From assembly GCA_002471345.1 (NCBI GenBank), contig DKPS01000114.1, positions 1-64,000 on the forward strand: a stretch of DNA of 64,000 nt. The letters run 5' to 3'. The translations under genes and the position numbers were made by a program. Source of the stretch: Saprospiraceae bacterium UBA7328. GTDB taxonomy: Bacteria > Bacteroidota > Bacteroidia > Chitinophagales > Saprospiraceae. Shown here one piece after another: positions 1-8,396 of this stretch. Under the pieces are notes generated by a model. It saw only the letters and a program-made list of their open reading frames with translations, did not search any database and was not told the origin of the DNA. Position 1 is the stretch's first letter. Each line of letters opens with the position of its first letter.

Positions 1-137
1 ATTCAAATTTATGTATCACTCTATACATCACCAACAATCACACAACCTATCGTATTTTTATGCGAGTTTAGAAACAGGCTCAATGCACATCATGTCATCC
101 CGAAAAATCGGGACGTCACATGTATTAATCGTTATAG

Positions 138-305
138 TCAATTCCCTAGATTAGGCCAACCAACATAGATGATGGAATCTATCAATTTTTCCATGGCAAA
201 TTAATTTCCCAAGCTAACGAATCGGTATATTTATGATAATCAAAGTCAAAATGCTAAAAGAAAAGGACATTGATTATCAACGACTTAGCTAACGTTAGTC
301 AGAAT
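138..305. repeat. ~168-bp direct repeat, copy 1 (attC-like fold)
   Basis: This stretch recurs at 1203-1370 with high identity, and the two copies bracket the DUF6090 gene. Within the last ~95 bp, short outer arms CTAACG/CGTTAG and inner arms TGATAATCAA/TTGATTATCA form an imperfect hairpin. The outer parts are nearly identical between copies, while the centre of the loop (about 243-268) has diverged. Conserved stem with variable loop and AAC/GTT cores recalls integron attC sites, but the cores do not fit the standard RYYYAAC/GTTRRRY exactly. It could instead belong to another mobile cassette type. Confidence 0.75.
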
Positions 306-324
306 TACAAGAAACCGTTAACCA

Positions 325-1065
325 ATGATAAAATTCTTTAGAAAAATACGATACGACCTTATGGAGAAAAACAAAACAGGGAAGTATTTGACATACGCAA
401 TTGGAGAAATTGTGTTAGTAGTTATAGGAATATTGATTGCGTTGAGCATCAATAACTGGAGTGAAGCAAGAATAGAATCATCAGTGGAGTTAAAACTTCT
501 TAAAACTTTAGAGCTTGATCTAGAAGAAAATATGCAAAGAGTAAATCAAATGATCTCATCTGACTCTATACTGTTGGTGCAAAACAAAAATCTGATTCAA
601 TTACTAAAAGAAGACCATTCTTCCTATCATGACTCACTTCGAATATATTTTGGCAACATTAACACCTATTTTGCTTTCTTTCCTCAGGTCATGGCATATG
701 AATCCTTAAAATCTGAAGGCGTTAACCTTATAAAAAATGATAGTTTAAGGTTTAGTATTATTAAGCTTTTTGATGATGATTATGAAATAAATTCCCATGC
801 AACGGAAATAAAGAAGGACATGGCTATGAACATAAGCCCTTTCTTATCTAAACATTTTGAAATGATAATTCTTGATAATGGATGGCAAGGCGGAATACCC
901 AACGATTACGAATCATTGAAAGGAAACAAGGAGCTTATTAACACGATAGCTCAGTTTTCAAGTTTAAGATCTACTTTCTCATCTTTTTCAAAAAGGATAT
1001 ACGAAAACACAAAATCAACTAAAGAGTTAATCACGGATGAAATCAATAAATTGGAAAATAAATAG
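325..1065 (+). CDS. DUF6090 family single-span membrane protein
   Basis: The 246-residue product begins with the hallmark of the DUF6090 family: a basic amphipathic start (MIKFFRKIRYDLM), a lysine-rich stretch, then a conserved membrane segment around residues 24-45 (AIGEIVLVVIGILIALSINNW). The rest is a soluble, mostly helical domain rich in Leu, Lys and Glu. The family is very common and often multicopy in Bacteroidota, and its function is unknown. The ATG at 325 follows the upstream repeat by 19 bp. The gene lies alone between two direct repeats, which suggests a mobile cassette. No enzymatic motif is visible. Confidence 0.85.
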   Translation: MIKFFRKIRYDLMEKNKTGKYLTYAIGEIVLVVIGILIALSINNWSEARIESSVELKLLKTLELDLEENMQRVNQMISSDSILLVQNKNLIQLLKEDHSSYHDSLRIYFGNINTYFAFFPQVMAYESLKSEGVNLIKNDSLRFSIIKLFDDDYEINSHATEIKKDMAMNISPFLSKHFEMIILDNGWQGGIPNDYESLKGNKELINTIAQFSSLRSTFSSFSKRIYENTKSTKELITDEINKLENK

Positions 1066-1202
1066 CGGAAGCACACACAATGGCTATAAGTAATTGTTTG
1101 TTCTTACCTATTTCTGAATATTCTGTCTGATTTTCAGTTTGATCTGTACTTGCAGAGTTGAGTACCAAACCCCGCAACTACTCAAAGCCGAGACCGTTCA
1201 GC

Positions 1203-1370
1203 TCAATTCCCCAGATTAGGCCGACTAAAATAGAAGATGGAATCTTTCAATTTTTCCACGACTAATTAATTTCCCAAGCTAACGAATCGGTATATTTATG
1301 ATAATCAAAACCAAAATATTCAAAGAAATTGACTTTGATTATCAACGACTTAGCTAACGTTAGTCAGAAT
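1203..1370. repeat. ~168-bp direct repeat, copy 2 (attC-like fold)
   Basis: This is the second copy of the element at 138-305. It keeps the same boundaries (TCAATTCCC... to ...GTTAGTCAGAAT) and the same stem arms. Here the inner stem is one base pair longer (TGATAATCAAA/TTTGATTATCA), although the loop sequence differs from copy 1. That pattern suggests selection on the structure and not a fresh duplication. It ends 51 bp before the next gene. Confidence 0.75.
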
Positions 1371-1421
1371 GAATAAGGAATCTTTTACATACCACTATAG
1401 AGTATTAAAATCATTTTATTT

Positions 1422-2201
1422 ATGAAGAATATTTTTATTTTTTTAATTCTAATTTCTGTTCATTCGATAATTGGACAAGACTGTGAATTCGTAACTACAG
1501 AATCTGGATTGAAATATTTCATTACTCAAAGGGGTGACGGAGTCAAAATCGATTCTGGTTCAGTAGTAATACAACATTATATCCTTTGGCTATCAAATGG
1601 TGAAAGACTTGAATCTTCAAGAGATCTAAATGAACCTTTCGGAGCTGTATTTCCATCGGAAGGGATCATTAAAGGAACTAATGAGGCTATTTCACTTATG
1701 AATGTTGGTGATAGAGGTATTTTTTTAATGCCTTATTATCTTGCTTATGGAGAAGAAGGTGATAGTGAGATCCCACCAAAAGAAACATTAACATTCGATA
1801 TTGAAATTTTAGAAGTTGTAGAAAAATCACTTGAAAAAGAATTAAATAAGATTCTAACTCATAACTATGATTTAGATAGTTTACTCAAAGTAGAACAAAC
1901 AATTAATAAATTCCATGAATTAAAAGATGGGGGATTTCAAGATATCTGGATTGATCAATATGCGCTAAATACCATTGGTTATCTATTATTGAGAGATGGG
2001 TATTTAGAAGAAGCTGTTGAGATTTTTGAACTGAATGTTAAAGAATATCCTGATTCTTCCAATCCATACGACAGTTTAGGGGAAGCTTATATGAAATCAG
2101 GGAAAATCGAATTAGCAATTATTAATTATAGAAAATCACTTGAATTAAATCCTAAGAATTCAAATGCTGTAAAGATGTTAGAAAATTTGGAGAGGCAATA
2201 G
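1422..2201 (+). CDS. Exported FKBP-type peptidyl-prolyl isomerase with TPR repeats
   Basis: The 259-residue product has a signal peptide (residues 1-18, ending near IIGQ) and an FKBP-like domain at about 25-132. The domain carries the usual GSVVIQHY start, a flap region, INVGDRG-like turn (MNVGDRGIFLMP) and a closing LTFDIEILEV strand. It is followed by a helical region with at least two TPR-like units at about 180-255 (YLEEAVEIFELNVKEYPDS; GKIELAIINYRKSLELNP). The role is probably prolyl isomerisation or chaperone-like binding outside the cytoplasm. The combination with TPRs is common in Bacteroidota. Several canonical FKBP active-site aromatics are hard to place by eye, so catalysis is not certain. 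Confidence 0.75.
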   Translation: MKNIFIFLILISVHSIIGQDCEFVTTESGLKYFITQRGDGVKIDSGSVVIQHYILWLSNGERLESSRDLNEPFGAVFPSEGIIKGTNEAISLMNVGDRGIFLMPYYLAYGEEGDSEIPPKETLTFDIEILEVVEKSLEKELNKILTHNYDLDSLLKVEQTINKFHELKDGGFQDIWIDQYALNTIGYLLLRDGYLEEAVEIFELNVKEYPDSSNPYDSLGEAYMKSGKIELAIINYRKSLELNPKNSNAVKMLENLERQ

Positions 2202-2208
2202 TTATCCT

Positions 2209-2370
2209 TTTCGATATTTAAGACAAGACAATTTAATACAACTGAAGAAAAACGCTAATGGTGAACAATCTGTATACAGTTCAATACCAGCAAAAGCTGG
2301 AAGCACCACATATACTTATGTTAGTAGTGATTTAGGATTTCCAAAGGTAAGTATTGATTCTAATCATTAG
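2209..2370 (+). pseudogene. Possible C-terminal gene remnant
   Basis: A start-less open frame of about 53 codons runs from just after the FKBP-TPR gene to a TAG at 2368-2370. Its translation begins FRYLRQDNLIQLKKNANGEQ and has protein-like composition, with no ATG in frame. It may be the tail of a gene cut off when this accessory region was assembled, or chance. I recognise no family. Confidence 0.2.
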
Positions 2371-2448
2371 ATGAAAGGAAGTTTATGTTATCAAAAAATA
2401 AAAGAATTACTTCTAATCTTAGAAGTCAAATAGTAGAATATCTAAGAT

Positions 2449-3018
2449 ATGGAAGTTGAAGAATTAACAACAAGTAGATTAAAATTAAGAAAACTTACAC
2501 CGGAGGTATTTGATTATATCTATCGTGATTTATCTGAAAAGAAACAGCTAGAATTTTTAGGATTGAATTCAGAAGCAGAACTTGAAACTGAAAAGAATAA
2601 ATATGAAGAAGGACTCTGGACCTACAATAAGAGGTTTTTATATTTTCAACTGCTTGAAAAAAAAAGTGGAAAAATAATTGGTTGGTGTGGTTATCACACA
2701 TGGTATTTGGATCATGAACGAGCAGAAATAGGTTATGTATTATTTGAGGCTGATTATAAAAGAAAAGGGTTAATGTCAGAAGCAATAGTCCCAATAATTG
2801 AATATGGATTTAAGCAAATGAAATTAAATAGGATAGAAGCCTTTATTGGCCCCAAAAATCAAGCTTCAATTCAATTGATAAGTAAATTGAATTTTGTAAA
2901 GGAAGGCCAGTTAAGAGAGCACTATTGTGAAAATAATAGAGTTGAAGATTCAATAGTTTATTCATTGTTAAGGAAAGAATATGAAATTTTTTTAAAAAAT
3001 ACTGCTTATAAAGTATAG
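2449..3018 (+). CDS. GNAT family N-acetyltransferase (RimJ/RimL type)
   Basis: The 189-residue product has the RimJ/RimL-like GNAT layout: an N-terminal TSRLKLRKLTPE strand, a central β-strand pair with GKIIGWCGYHTW, the acetyl-CoA pyrophosphate loop region (YVLFEADYKRKGLMSEAI, corresponding to the R/Q-x-x-G-x-G/A motif, about 102-119), then the NRIEAFIGPKNQASIQLISKLNFVKEG ending typical of the family (about 127-154). It probably acetylates a small molecule or a protein N-terminus in the cytoplasm. The substrate cannot be read from sequence. It is a stand-alone gene with noncoding DNA on both sides. Confidence 0.85.
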   Translation: MEVEELTTSRLKLRKLTPEVFDYIYRDLSEKKQLEFLGLNSEAELETEKNKYEEGLWTYNKRFLYFQLLEKKSGKIIGWCGYHTWYLDHERAEIGYVLFEADYKRKGLMSEAIVPIIEYGFKQMKLNRIEAFIGPKNQASIQLISKLNFVKEGQLREHYCENNRVEDSIVYSLLRKEYEIFLKNTAYKV

Positions 3019-3234
3019 CTGTCAGTTACGCCTAAATGCCGTTAAACAAACCGTTCTGAGTTATTAAAAGAAAAAAATATCTAATAGATGAAAATCTGCA
3101 TTGTTTAGGAGATATCTGTAAAAAGAGAATTTAAAGTTAATCAAACAGCTTGATTCCTATATTCATTGATTTTTGATCTACAATACAGAACTTGAGGGAT
3201 TTTAAATTCAACATATAATTATGTAACTAAAGAA

Positions 3235-3516
3235 ATGATGGAGATAAGATTAAACTGTGAACATTGTGATAAGTCGTTACCCAACGATTGCGATGAAGCT
3301 ATGATATGTACATTGGACTGTACTTTTTGTAAGAACTGCGTAGATACAGTATTAAAGAATGTTTGCCCAAATTGTGGCGGTGGATTTGAAAAAAGACCAT
3401 CAAGGCCCAAGTATTATTTACAAAAATATCCTCCGAGAAAAGATAAAGTTTTAAAACCTGTAATTGAAAATAAGTTTTTACAAAAAAATATAAATATCCA
3501 TCCAAGAAAAAGATAA
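3235..3516 (+). CDS. DUF1272 family small zinc-finger-like protein
   Basis: The 93-residue product matches DUF1272: an ELR/EIRLNCEHCDKSLP start, the CxxDCTFCKNC core and a CPNCGGGFEKRPSRP closing knuckle. Eight Cys residues arranged as CxxC pairs (about residues 8-48) point to one or two structural zinc sites. The C-terminal 40 residues are basic and low in complexity. Family function is unknown. The first codon is ATGATG, so the start could be the second Met. Confidence 0.8.
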   Translation: MMEIRLNCEHCDKSLPNDCDEAMICTLDCTFCKNCVDTVLKNVCPNCGGGFEKRPSRPKYYLQKYPPRKDKVLKPVIENKFLQKNINIHPRKR

Positions 3517-3582
3517 ACCAATGCACAACAATGTGTATGGTTTTCATTGTAAGCAAAAGCTGACAACGCTATTTGCACACAA

Positions 3583-4320
3583 ATGAAAAAGCAAGCAGAA
3601 AATACGAAAATGGAAGAAAAAGAGAAACCAAGACTTTCAAGATTAACTGCAATCCTTACTCAAATACAATCTAAGAGAATAATTACTGCAAGACAACTTG
3701 CTGAAAAGCATAATGTAAGTTTAAGAACCATTTATCGAGATATCCGCACACTTGAAAAATCAGGAATACCTATTGTAACTGAAGAAGGGAAAGGCTATTC
3801 TATTATGGAAGGCTATCACCTTCCACCTGTTCTTTTTACAGAGGAAGAAGCGAATGCTTTAATCACAGTAGAACAATTAGCTATTAAAAATAAAGACTTA
3901 TCACTTGTTAAAAACACTACTAGTGCCATAGAAAAAATAAAGGCTATCTTACGATATTCTCAAAAAGGGAATGCAGACTTATTGACAAGTAGAATTTACT
4001 TCAGTGGGAACAATAATGAAGAGAAAACAAGTGATAATTTAATGCAAATACAATCGGCTATAACCCAGTATAAAGTATTAACCATAAACTACCTTTCTTC
4101 TGAAAAAAAGAAAACCAGTAGAAATATTGAACCTTTTGCTATCTACAGTATAAATGGTGATTTTCTACTTATAGCTTTTTGTCGATTGCGAAATGATTTT
4201 AGACACTTTAGAATTGATTTTATCGAAAACCTTACTACTAAAACTGAATCATTTATTCCTCTTAAGATGACTATAAAAGAGTATTTTGAAAAAAATATAA
4301 AAAATCAGAAATACCCTTGA
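3583..4320 (+). CDS. YafY-type HTH/WYL-domain transcriptional regulator
   Basis: The 245-residue product has an N-terminal helix-turn-helix of the HTH_11 type at about 18-75 (LSRLTAILTQIQSKRIITARQL; VSLRTIYRDIRTLEKSG), followed by a WYL-like sensor domain at about 140-235 (LTINYLSSEKKKTSRNIEPFAIYSINGDFLLIAFC, then RHFRIDFIENL). An inverted repeat overlaps its own stop codon and precedes the DUF4345 gene, so it probably controls that gene. The start may be the internal Met at residue 10 (3610), because the first nine residues lie outside the domain. Confidence 0.85.
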   Translation: MKKQAENTKMEEKEKPRLSRLTAILTQIQSKRIITARQLAEKHNVSLRTIYRDIRTLEKSGIPIVTEEGKGYSIMEGYHLPPVLFTEEEANALITVEQLAIKNKDLSLVKNTTSAIEKIKAILRYSQKGNADLLTSRIYFSGNNNEEKTSDNLMQIQSAITQYKVLTINYLSSEKKKTSRNIEPFAIYSINGDFLLIAFCRLRNDFRHFRIDFIENLTTKTESFIPLKMTIKEYFEKNIKNQKYP

Positions 4321-4352
4321 CACCCCTCTGTCATAACCCCATTTTACATTTG
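4318..4352 (+). promoter_or_regulatory. Operator and Bacteroidota promoter for the DUF4345 gene
   Basis: An inverted repeat TGACA-N6-TGTCA (4318-4333) overlaps the stop codon of the WYL regulator. It is followed by TACATTTG (4345-4352), which fits the Bacteroidota -7 element TANNTTTG and lies 27 bp before the ATG at 4380. The repeat covers the place where a -33 element would sit, so binding there would control transcription. The binding protein is inferred to be the WYL regulator encoded just upstream. Confidence 0.6.
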
Positions 4353-4379
4353 TAGAAGTATTAATAAAAACAAATAAAA

Positions 4380-4766
4380 ATGGAAATTATCAAAATTGTT
4401 ATTCTAGCGTTATCAGCTTTAATGCTAGTCTTTGTAGGTGCAATGAGACTTCGAGATCCAATAAAAACCTATTTTAAAAATTCAGGAATCAAACTAGAAA
4501 ATGATAATAGTCTGTTAAACGAAATGAGAGGAGTCAGTGCAGTTATGCTTTCTGCAGGAGTCATTATTGCACTTGGAATATTTATCGAAAAACTAACCTT
4601 TACTTCTCATTCTGTTGCAGTACTCATCTTTATCGGTTTTGCAATTGGCAGAATAGTTAGTTTAAAAGCTGATGGTAAACCAAGCAAACAAATTACTCAA
4701 GGAATTTTATTTGAACTCGTATTTGGTGTAGCAAATATTTTTTGTTTAATAAATATTTGGGTGTAG
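4380..4766 (+). CDS. DUF4345-like four-helix membrane protein
   Basis: The 128-residue product has about four hydrophobic segments (near 3-22, 50-68, 74-92 and 104-126) and short loops. The LRDPIKTYFKNSGI stretch after the first helix and the NEMRGVSAV start of the second fit the DUF4345 family. It is an inner-membrane protein of unknown function. It follows the WYL regulator and its operator, and this regulator-plus-DUF4345 pairing suggests a small inducible unit. Confidence 0.7.
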   Translation: MEIIKIVILALSALMLVFVGAMRLRDPIKTYFKNSGIKLENDNSLLNEMRGVSAVMLSAGVIIALGIFIEKLTFTSHSVAVLIFIGFAIGRIVSLKADGKPSKQITQGILFELVFGVANIFCLINIWV

Positions 4767-4962
4767 AAGTAAAAAGTCAGTAGCTAACAAGGAATAAAAT
4801 CAATATCGGAGTCAAATCGCATTTTGTGCTTAAATAATTGTCTTGCTATCAGAAAGTAAGTGCTATAAATCTTCTAATGCTTTTGTACTAACTGTTACAC
4901 AAGCAAGTCGAAATTAATTATGTTTGAACCCTGTTGTTTACTTAGAATTAAACAATTTAATA

Positions 4963-5256
4963 ATGGCTAATGGAGTCCATATTATCAATCTAATTCGGAA
5001 GCAGCAGATTAATAGAGATCTTAAGAAAGCTTCAAGAAGGTATTACAAAAAGTATGCTGGTAATTTGCAGTCTGACAGTGATATTGAGACCAAACGATTC
5101 AATTTCGAAAAATTTCCTGATAAAAGTGAAGACGAAAAGAAAGAGATTAGACAAGCAGTAAAAGCCGATCTAAGAAACGAAATGTTCAAAACAAATCTCA
5201 AAACTGTATTAGTTCTTCTTACACTTAGCATATTCATTTGGTTTTTGATTAATTAG
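4963..5256 (+). CDS. Small C-tail-anchored hypothetical protein
   Basis: From the ATG at 4963 the product is 97 residues: a basic, Lys/Arg-rich soluble part followed by one C-terminal membrane helix (about 78-95, TVLVLLTLSIFIWFLI). The frame stays open upstream to a TTG at 4924, but the ATG start (MANGVHIIN) is preferred. I recognise no family. Tail anchoring would put the charged domain in the cytoplasm. It closes the accessory stretch. Confidence 0.5.
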   Translation: MANGVHIINLIRKQQINRDLKKASRRYYKKYAGNLQSDSDIETKRFNFEKFPDKSEDEKKEIRQAVKADLRNEMFKTNLKTVLVLLTLSIFIWFLIN

Positions 5257-5592
5257 CCAATTGATGATTAATGTTACGTGGATATATTTGAATGGGCTGG
5301 GTATATTTGAGTTTATTAAATTAATGAAGATGAAGAACCTGTAGAAAAAATAGAATAACTCCATTAAAACAATTGAATTGAATCTAAAGGCAAAACTTTT
5401 GAATCTACCTAGCGGAACGGTCGCTTTTCATTTGTTTAATTATATCTCTATTGCACGCTTAATTGAAGCTTTATAGAGATTCATAGATGAGACGAATTTT
5501 TGAAGAATTAGAGTTTTAAATGGACTCATTAATGTTCGTCTATTTAACTCTCTTCATCATATAGAATTAGCTCACTATTTTTTTAAAGAAAA
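5257..5592. other. Noncoding spacer, no recognisable feature
   Basis: This is 336 bp of AT-rich DNA between convergent genes. I see no convincing reading frame, RNA or strong terminator hairpin. Confidence 0.5.
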
Positions 5593-6408
5593 TTATTTGG
5601 CTTTTACAAAAGGCCAAAAAAGTTGTTCTCCAACAGTCGTTTCAGGAAGATTCTCCACACCCATTTCTGGTGGATATTTACGGGTAATTTTAGCTGTGCC
5701 AAAAAGTACATCCCAGAAAAAAAGCAAATTCCCATAGTTGCCTTTGTAATTTGTAATGCCATCTGCTTTGTGTTTGCCATGATGGGCACTATGTGTAGAA
5801 GGCGTAGAAATAGTTCTTTCTACTACCCACATTATTGGTGAGAGCCATTTAATTTTATAAAGACGTGCATCCCATCTGACATCGGAATGAGCTCCAATAA
5901 TAACAACCATTTTGACAATGAGATATCCTGCATATATCCATCCAAGCCCTAGATATATTAAAATGCCTGAAAACCATAGTCCTGGCATCAGCAAATAATA
6001 AAATACATTATTTCGATAGACAACTCGTACGGACAAATATTCTGCATTGTGATGAGGGCGATGAAGATTGTAAAGCCACGAGACATTATGTGACAACCTA
6101 TGCCACCAGTATTGGGTCATGTCATCAAATATTAGAAAAAGAAATACTCCAGCCACAACCGGGATTTCACTCAAGCTGCCTGCAGCGTCAGGTGCTGCAA
6201 GATGTGTCAAAGATCCACCAAGAAACAAGACAAAAGGCTGAGTTAACAAAATAAGGATGATCGCACTTACAAAATCTACAATTCCATCACTTTTTTTCTG
6301 CTTGGGTTTATGAAAAAAGTCTGTGAAAAATATTTCAAGGATTGTAAAAATTACAAAGGTTCCTAAGATGACAATTATTTCTGGTTTCATAGCTCTTCGT
6401 GATTTCAT
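5593..6408 (-). CDS. Sterol desaturase / fatty acid hydroxylase superfamily protein
   Basis: This 271-residue integral membrane protein has several hydrophobic helices and the histidine boxes of the di-iron fatty acid hydroxylase superfamily: HRLSH (about 103-107), HRPHH (about 116-120) and HSAHHGKH (about 206-213). These would hold an oxo-bridged di-iron site that hydroxylates or desaturates a lipid using O2. The substrate (fatty acid, sterol-like or carotenoid lipid) cannot be fixed from sequence. It lies downstream of the cytosine deaminase on the same strand, separated by 108 bp, and need not belong to the pyrimidine cluster. Confidence 0.85.
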   Translation of the reverse strand: MKSRRAMKPEIIVILGTFVIFTILEIFFTDFFHKPKQKKSDGIVDFVSAIILILLTQPFVLFLGGSLTHLAAPDAAGSLSEIPVVAGVFLFLIFDDMTQYWWHRLSHNVSWLYNLHRPHHNAEYLSVRVVYRNNVFYYLLMPGLWFSGILIYLGLGWIYAGYLIVKMVVIIGAHSDVRWDARLYKIKWLSPIMWVVERTISTPSTHSAHHGKHKADGITNYKGNYGNLLFFWDVLFGTAKITRKYPPEMGVENLPETTVGEQLFWPFVKAK

Positions 6409-6516
6409 GTAAATATACCCCCATAATCAGTTGTCGAGACCATGTCTTGAAAATTCTAATAAAATTTCAATCCCATCAATAAAACATCTTGTAGATGGAC
6501 TAATAATGATAGAATT

Positions 6517-6954
6517 TTATACACCTATGTCTTCATTCCAAATCTCAGGGTGGTTTTCTATAAAGCTCTGCATCATATTAATACATTCAACATTATTTAC
6601 CACTTCTACGTTTATTCCTTTGGATTTTAGCCATTCTTCTTCACCCATGAATGTCTGATTTTCTCCTATTACAACTTTTGGGATTTCGTAAAGAGCAATT
6701 GCTCCACTACACATAGAACATGGTGATAGGGTAGTATAGATTGTACATTCTTTATAGATGGCTGCGCTTTGACGCCCGGCATTTTCAAGAGCATCCATTT
6801 CACCGTGGAGAATCGGACTTCCATTTTGTATGCGGCGATTATGACCTCTGCCTATGATTTTATCTTTATGTACTAATATGCTGCCAATAGGGATTCCCCC
6901 TTCACTTAGACCCTTTTGTGCTTCTTCTATAGCTGCTTGTAAAAATTGATCCAT
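6517..6954 (-). CDS. Cytosine deaminase, yeast Fcy1-like
   Basis: The 145-residue product is a single CDA-fold deaminase. The zinc site is HGEMDALENAG (His and catalytic Glu) plus LSPCSMCSGAI (two Cys). It resembles yeast-type cytosine deaminase more than tRNA adenosine deaminase: EGGIPIG, GRGHNRRIQ, LHGEMDALENAGR and the C-terminal NEDIGV all have close counterparts there as I remember the yeast enzyme. It would convert cytosine to uracil and ammonia in the cytoplasm. It lies 97 bp downstream of preA on the same strand, which fits a role feeding uracil into the catabolic pathway. Confidence 0.85.
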   Translation of the reverse strand: MDQFLQAAIEEAQKGLSEGGIPIGSILVHKDKIIGRGHNRRIQNGSPILHGEMDALENAGRQSAAIYKECTIYTTLSPCSMCSGAIALYEIPKVVIGENQTFMGEEEWLKSKGINVEVVNNVECINMMQSFIENHPEIWNEDIGV

Positions 6955-7051
6955 TAAGTAATAATAAGGATATTAATACAAAAGATTAAGTATAAGAAAT
7001 ATTGATTTGGCAATGAAAATTTAAATTAAAATGAAGTCTGACAATATGTTT

Positions 7052-8392
7052 TCATCTTGACTCTTTCTTATCCTTCAAAGCATCACTAGGCTTTGGTACC
7101 CAATGATTTTTTCCTCCTGCTCTGTCATCATCGAAGTTTTCTGGAGCTTTGCCACTGTCCATATAATCTGACCAGCTTTCATGCCCTTTGTTATTCTTTG
7201 ATTCGACCATTGTGATACAATCCTCTACAGGACATACCAAAGAGCAAAGATTGCATCCAACACAATTCTCATCAATAATTTGAGGCACTCTTACACCTTC
7301 AATTTTACTTAGTGAAATAGCCTGATGAGCGCCATCTTCACAGGCTATATAGCACAGCTGACAACCGATGCATTTTTTCTCATCAATCTCAGCAATGACT
7401 TTATAATTCAGATTCAGATGTTCCCAGGATTCTACCTTAGGAACAGATTTTCCAATTAAATCATCAAGTTTATTAAAGCCTTTATCATCCATGTATTGCT
7501 CTAATCCACTGATCATTTCTCTGACTATCCCAAAACCATAATGCATAGCTGCTGTACATACTTGTACATTTGAAGCTCCTAAAAGCATATGTTCTGTGGC
7601 ATCTCTCCAAGACTCTATACCACCAATTCCAGATATAGGAATACCTACATTTTCGTCTTGAGCGCAGCTTTTTACCATATTTAGTGCAATAGGTTTTACA
7701 GCAGGCCCACAATATCCTCCATGTGTGCTTTTACCATCCACTTGAGGATTAGGTGCGAAGGTGTCCAGATCTACATTGACTATACTTTGGATAGTGTTAA
7801 TTAACGAAATGGCATCTGCTCCACCCGCAGCTGCCGCTCTTGCAGGTTCTGTTATATCTGTAATGTTAGGAGTGAGCTTTACTATCACTGGAACAGTTGC
7901 AGCTTCTTTGGCCCATTCAGTTATTGTCTGTAGGACAGCAGGTTCTTGGCCTACAGCTGATCCCATACCTCTTTCGCACATACCATGTGGGCACCCGAAA
8001 TTTAATTCAATTCCATCTGCACCAGCATTTTCAACATCTTTAATGATTTGATGCCATTCTTCTTTTGTCTGAACCATAAGAGAAGCAATAACCGAATGAT
8101 CAGGAAAGTATTTTTTGACCTCTTCTATTTCTTTCAGATTATCAGTTAGAGGTCTGTCAGTTATCAATTCAATATTATTAAATCCCATTATTCGGCTATC
8201 TCTATAATTCACAGCTCCATATCTGCTAGAGACATTAATCACAGGAACACCTAAGGTTTTCCAAACTGCACCACCCCAGCCTGCATCAAAAGCTTTCATT
8301 ACCTGATATCCCGAATTAGTAGGAGGTGCAGAAGCTAACCAAAATGGATTAGGAGAAATGATGCCAGCTAGATTGGCAGTTAAGTCAGCCAT
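7052..8392 (-). CDS. preA: NAD-dependent dihydropyrimidine dehydrogenase, catalytic subunit PreA
   Basis: This 446-residue FMN-dependent dihydroorotate-dehydrogenase-like TIM barrel reduces uracil or thymine at the 5,6 bond. Visible motifs are NPFWLASAPPTNSG at the N-terminus, GADGIELNFGCPHGMCERGMG (catalytic Cys region), VIVKLTPN, and GIPISGIGGIESWRDA for phosphate binding. A C-terminal ferredoxin domain carries two 4Fe-4S motifs (CIGCQLCYIAC and CVGCNLCSLVCP, about 341-400) that take electrons from PreT. PreT ends 4 bp upstream, so the two are surely cotranscribed and form the heteromer. Confidence 0.95.
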   Translation of the reverse strand: MADLTANLAGIISPNPFWLASAPPTNSGYQVMKAFDAGWGGAVWKTLGVPVINVSSRYGAVNYRDSRIMGFNNIELITDRPLTDNLKEIEEVKKYFPDHSVIASLMVQTKEEWHQIIKDVENAGADGIELNFGCPHGMCERGMGSAVGQEPAVLQTITEWAKEAATVPVIVKLTPNITDITEPARAAAAGGADAISLINTIQSIVNVDLDTFAPNPQVDGKSTHGGYCGPAVKPIALNMVKSCAQDENVGIPISGIGGIESWRDATEHMLLGASNVQVCTAAMHYGFGIVREMISGLEQYMDDKGFNKLDDLIGKSVPKVESWEHLNLNYKVIAEIDEKKCIGCQLCYIACEDGAHQAISLSKIEGVRVPQIIDENCVGCNLCSLVCPVEDCITMVESKNNKGHESWSDYMDSGKAPENFDDDRAGGKNHWVPKPSDALKDKKESR

Positions 8393-8396
8393 TGTT

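Noticed and set aside
3500..3582. Possible second attC-like site before the WYL gene
   Set aside because: Short complementary pieces exist around ACAATG/CATTGT, but there is no match to the repeat at 138-305 and the core triplets are misplaced.
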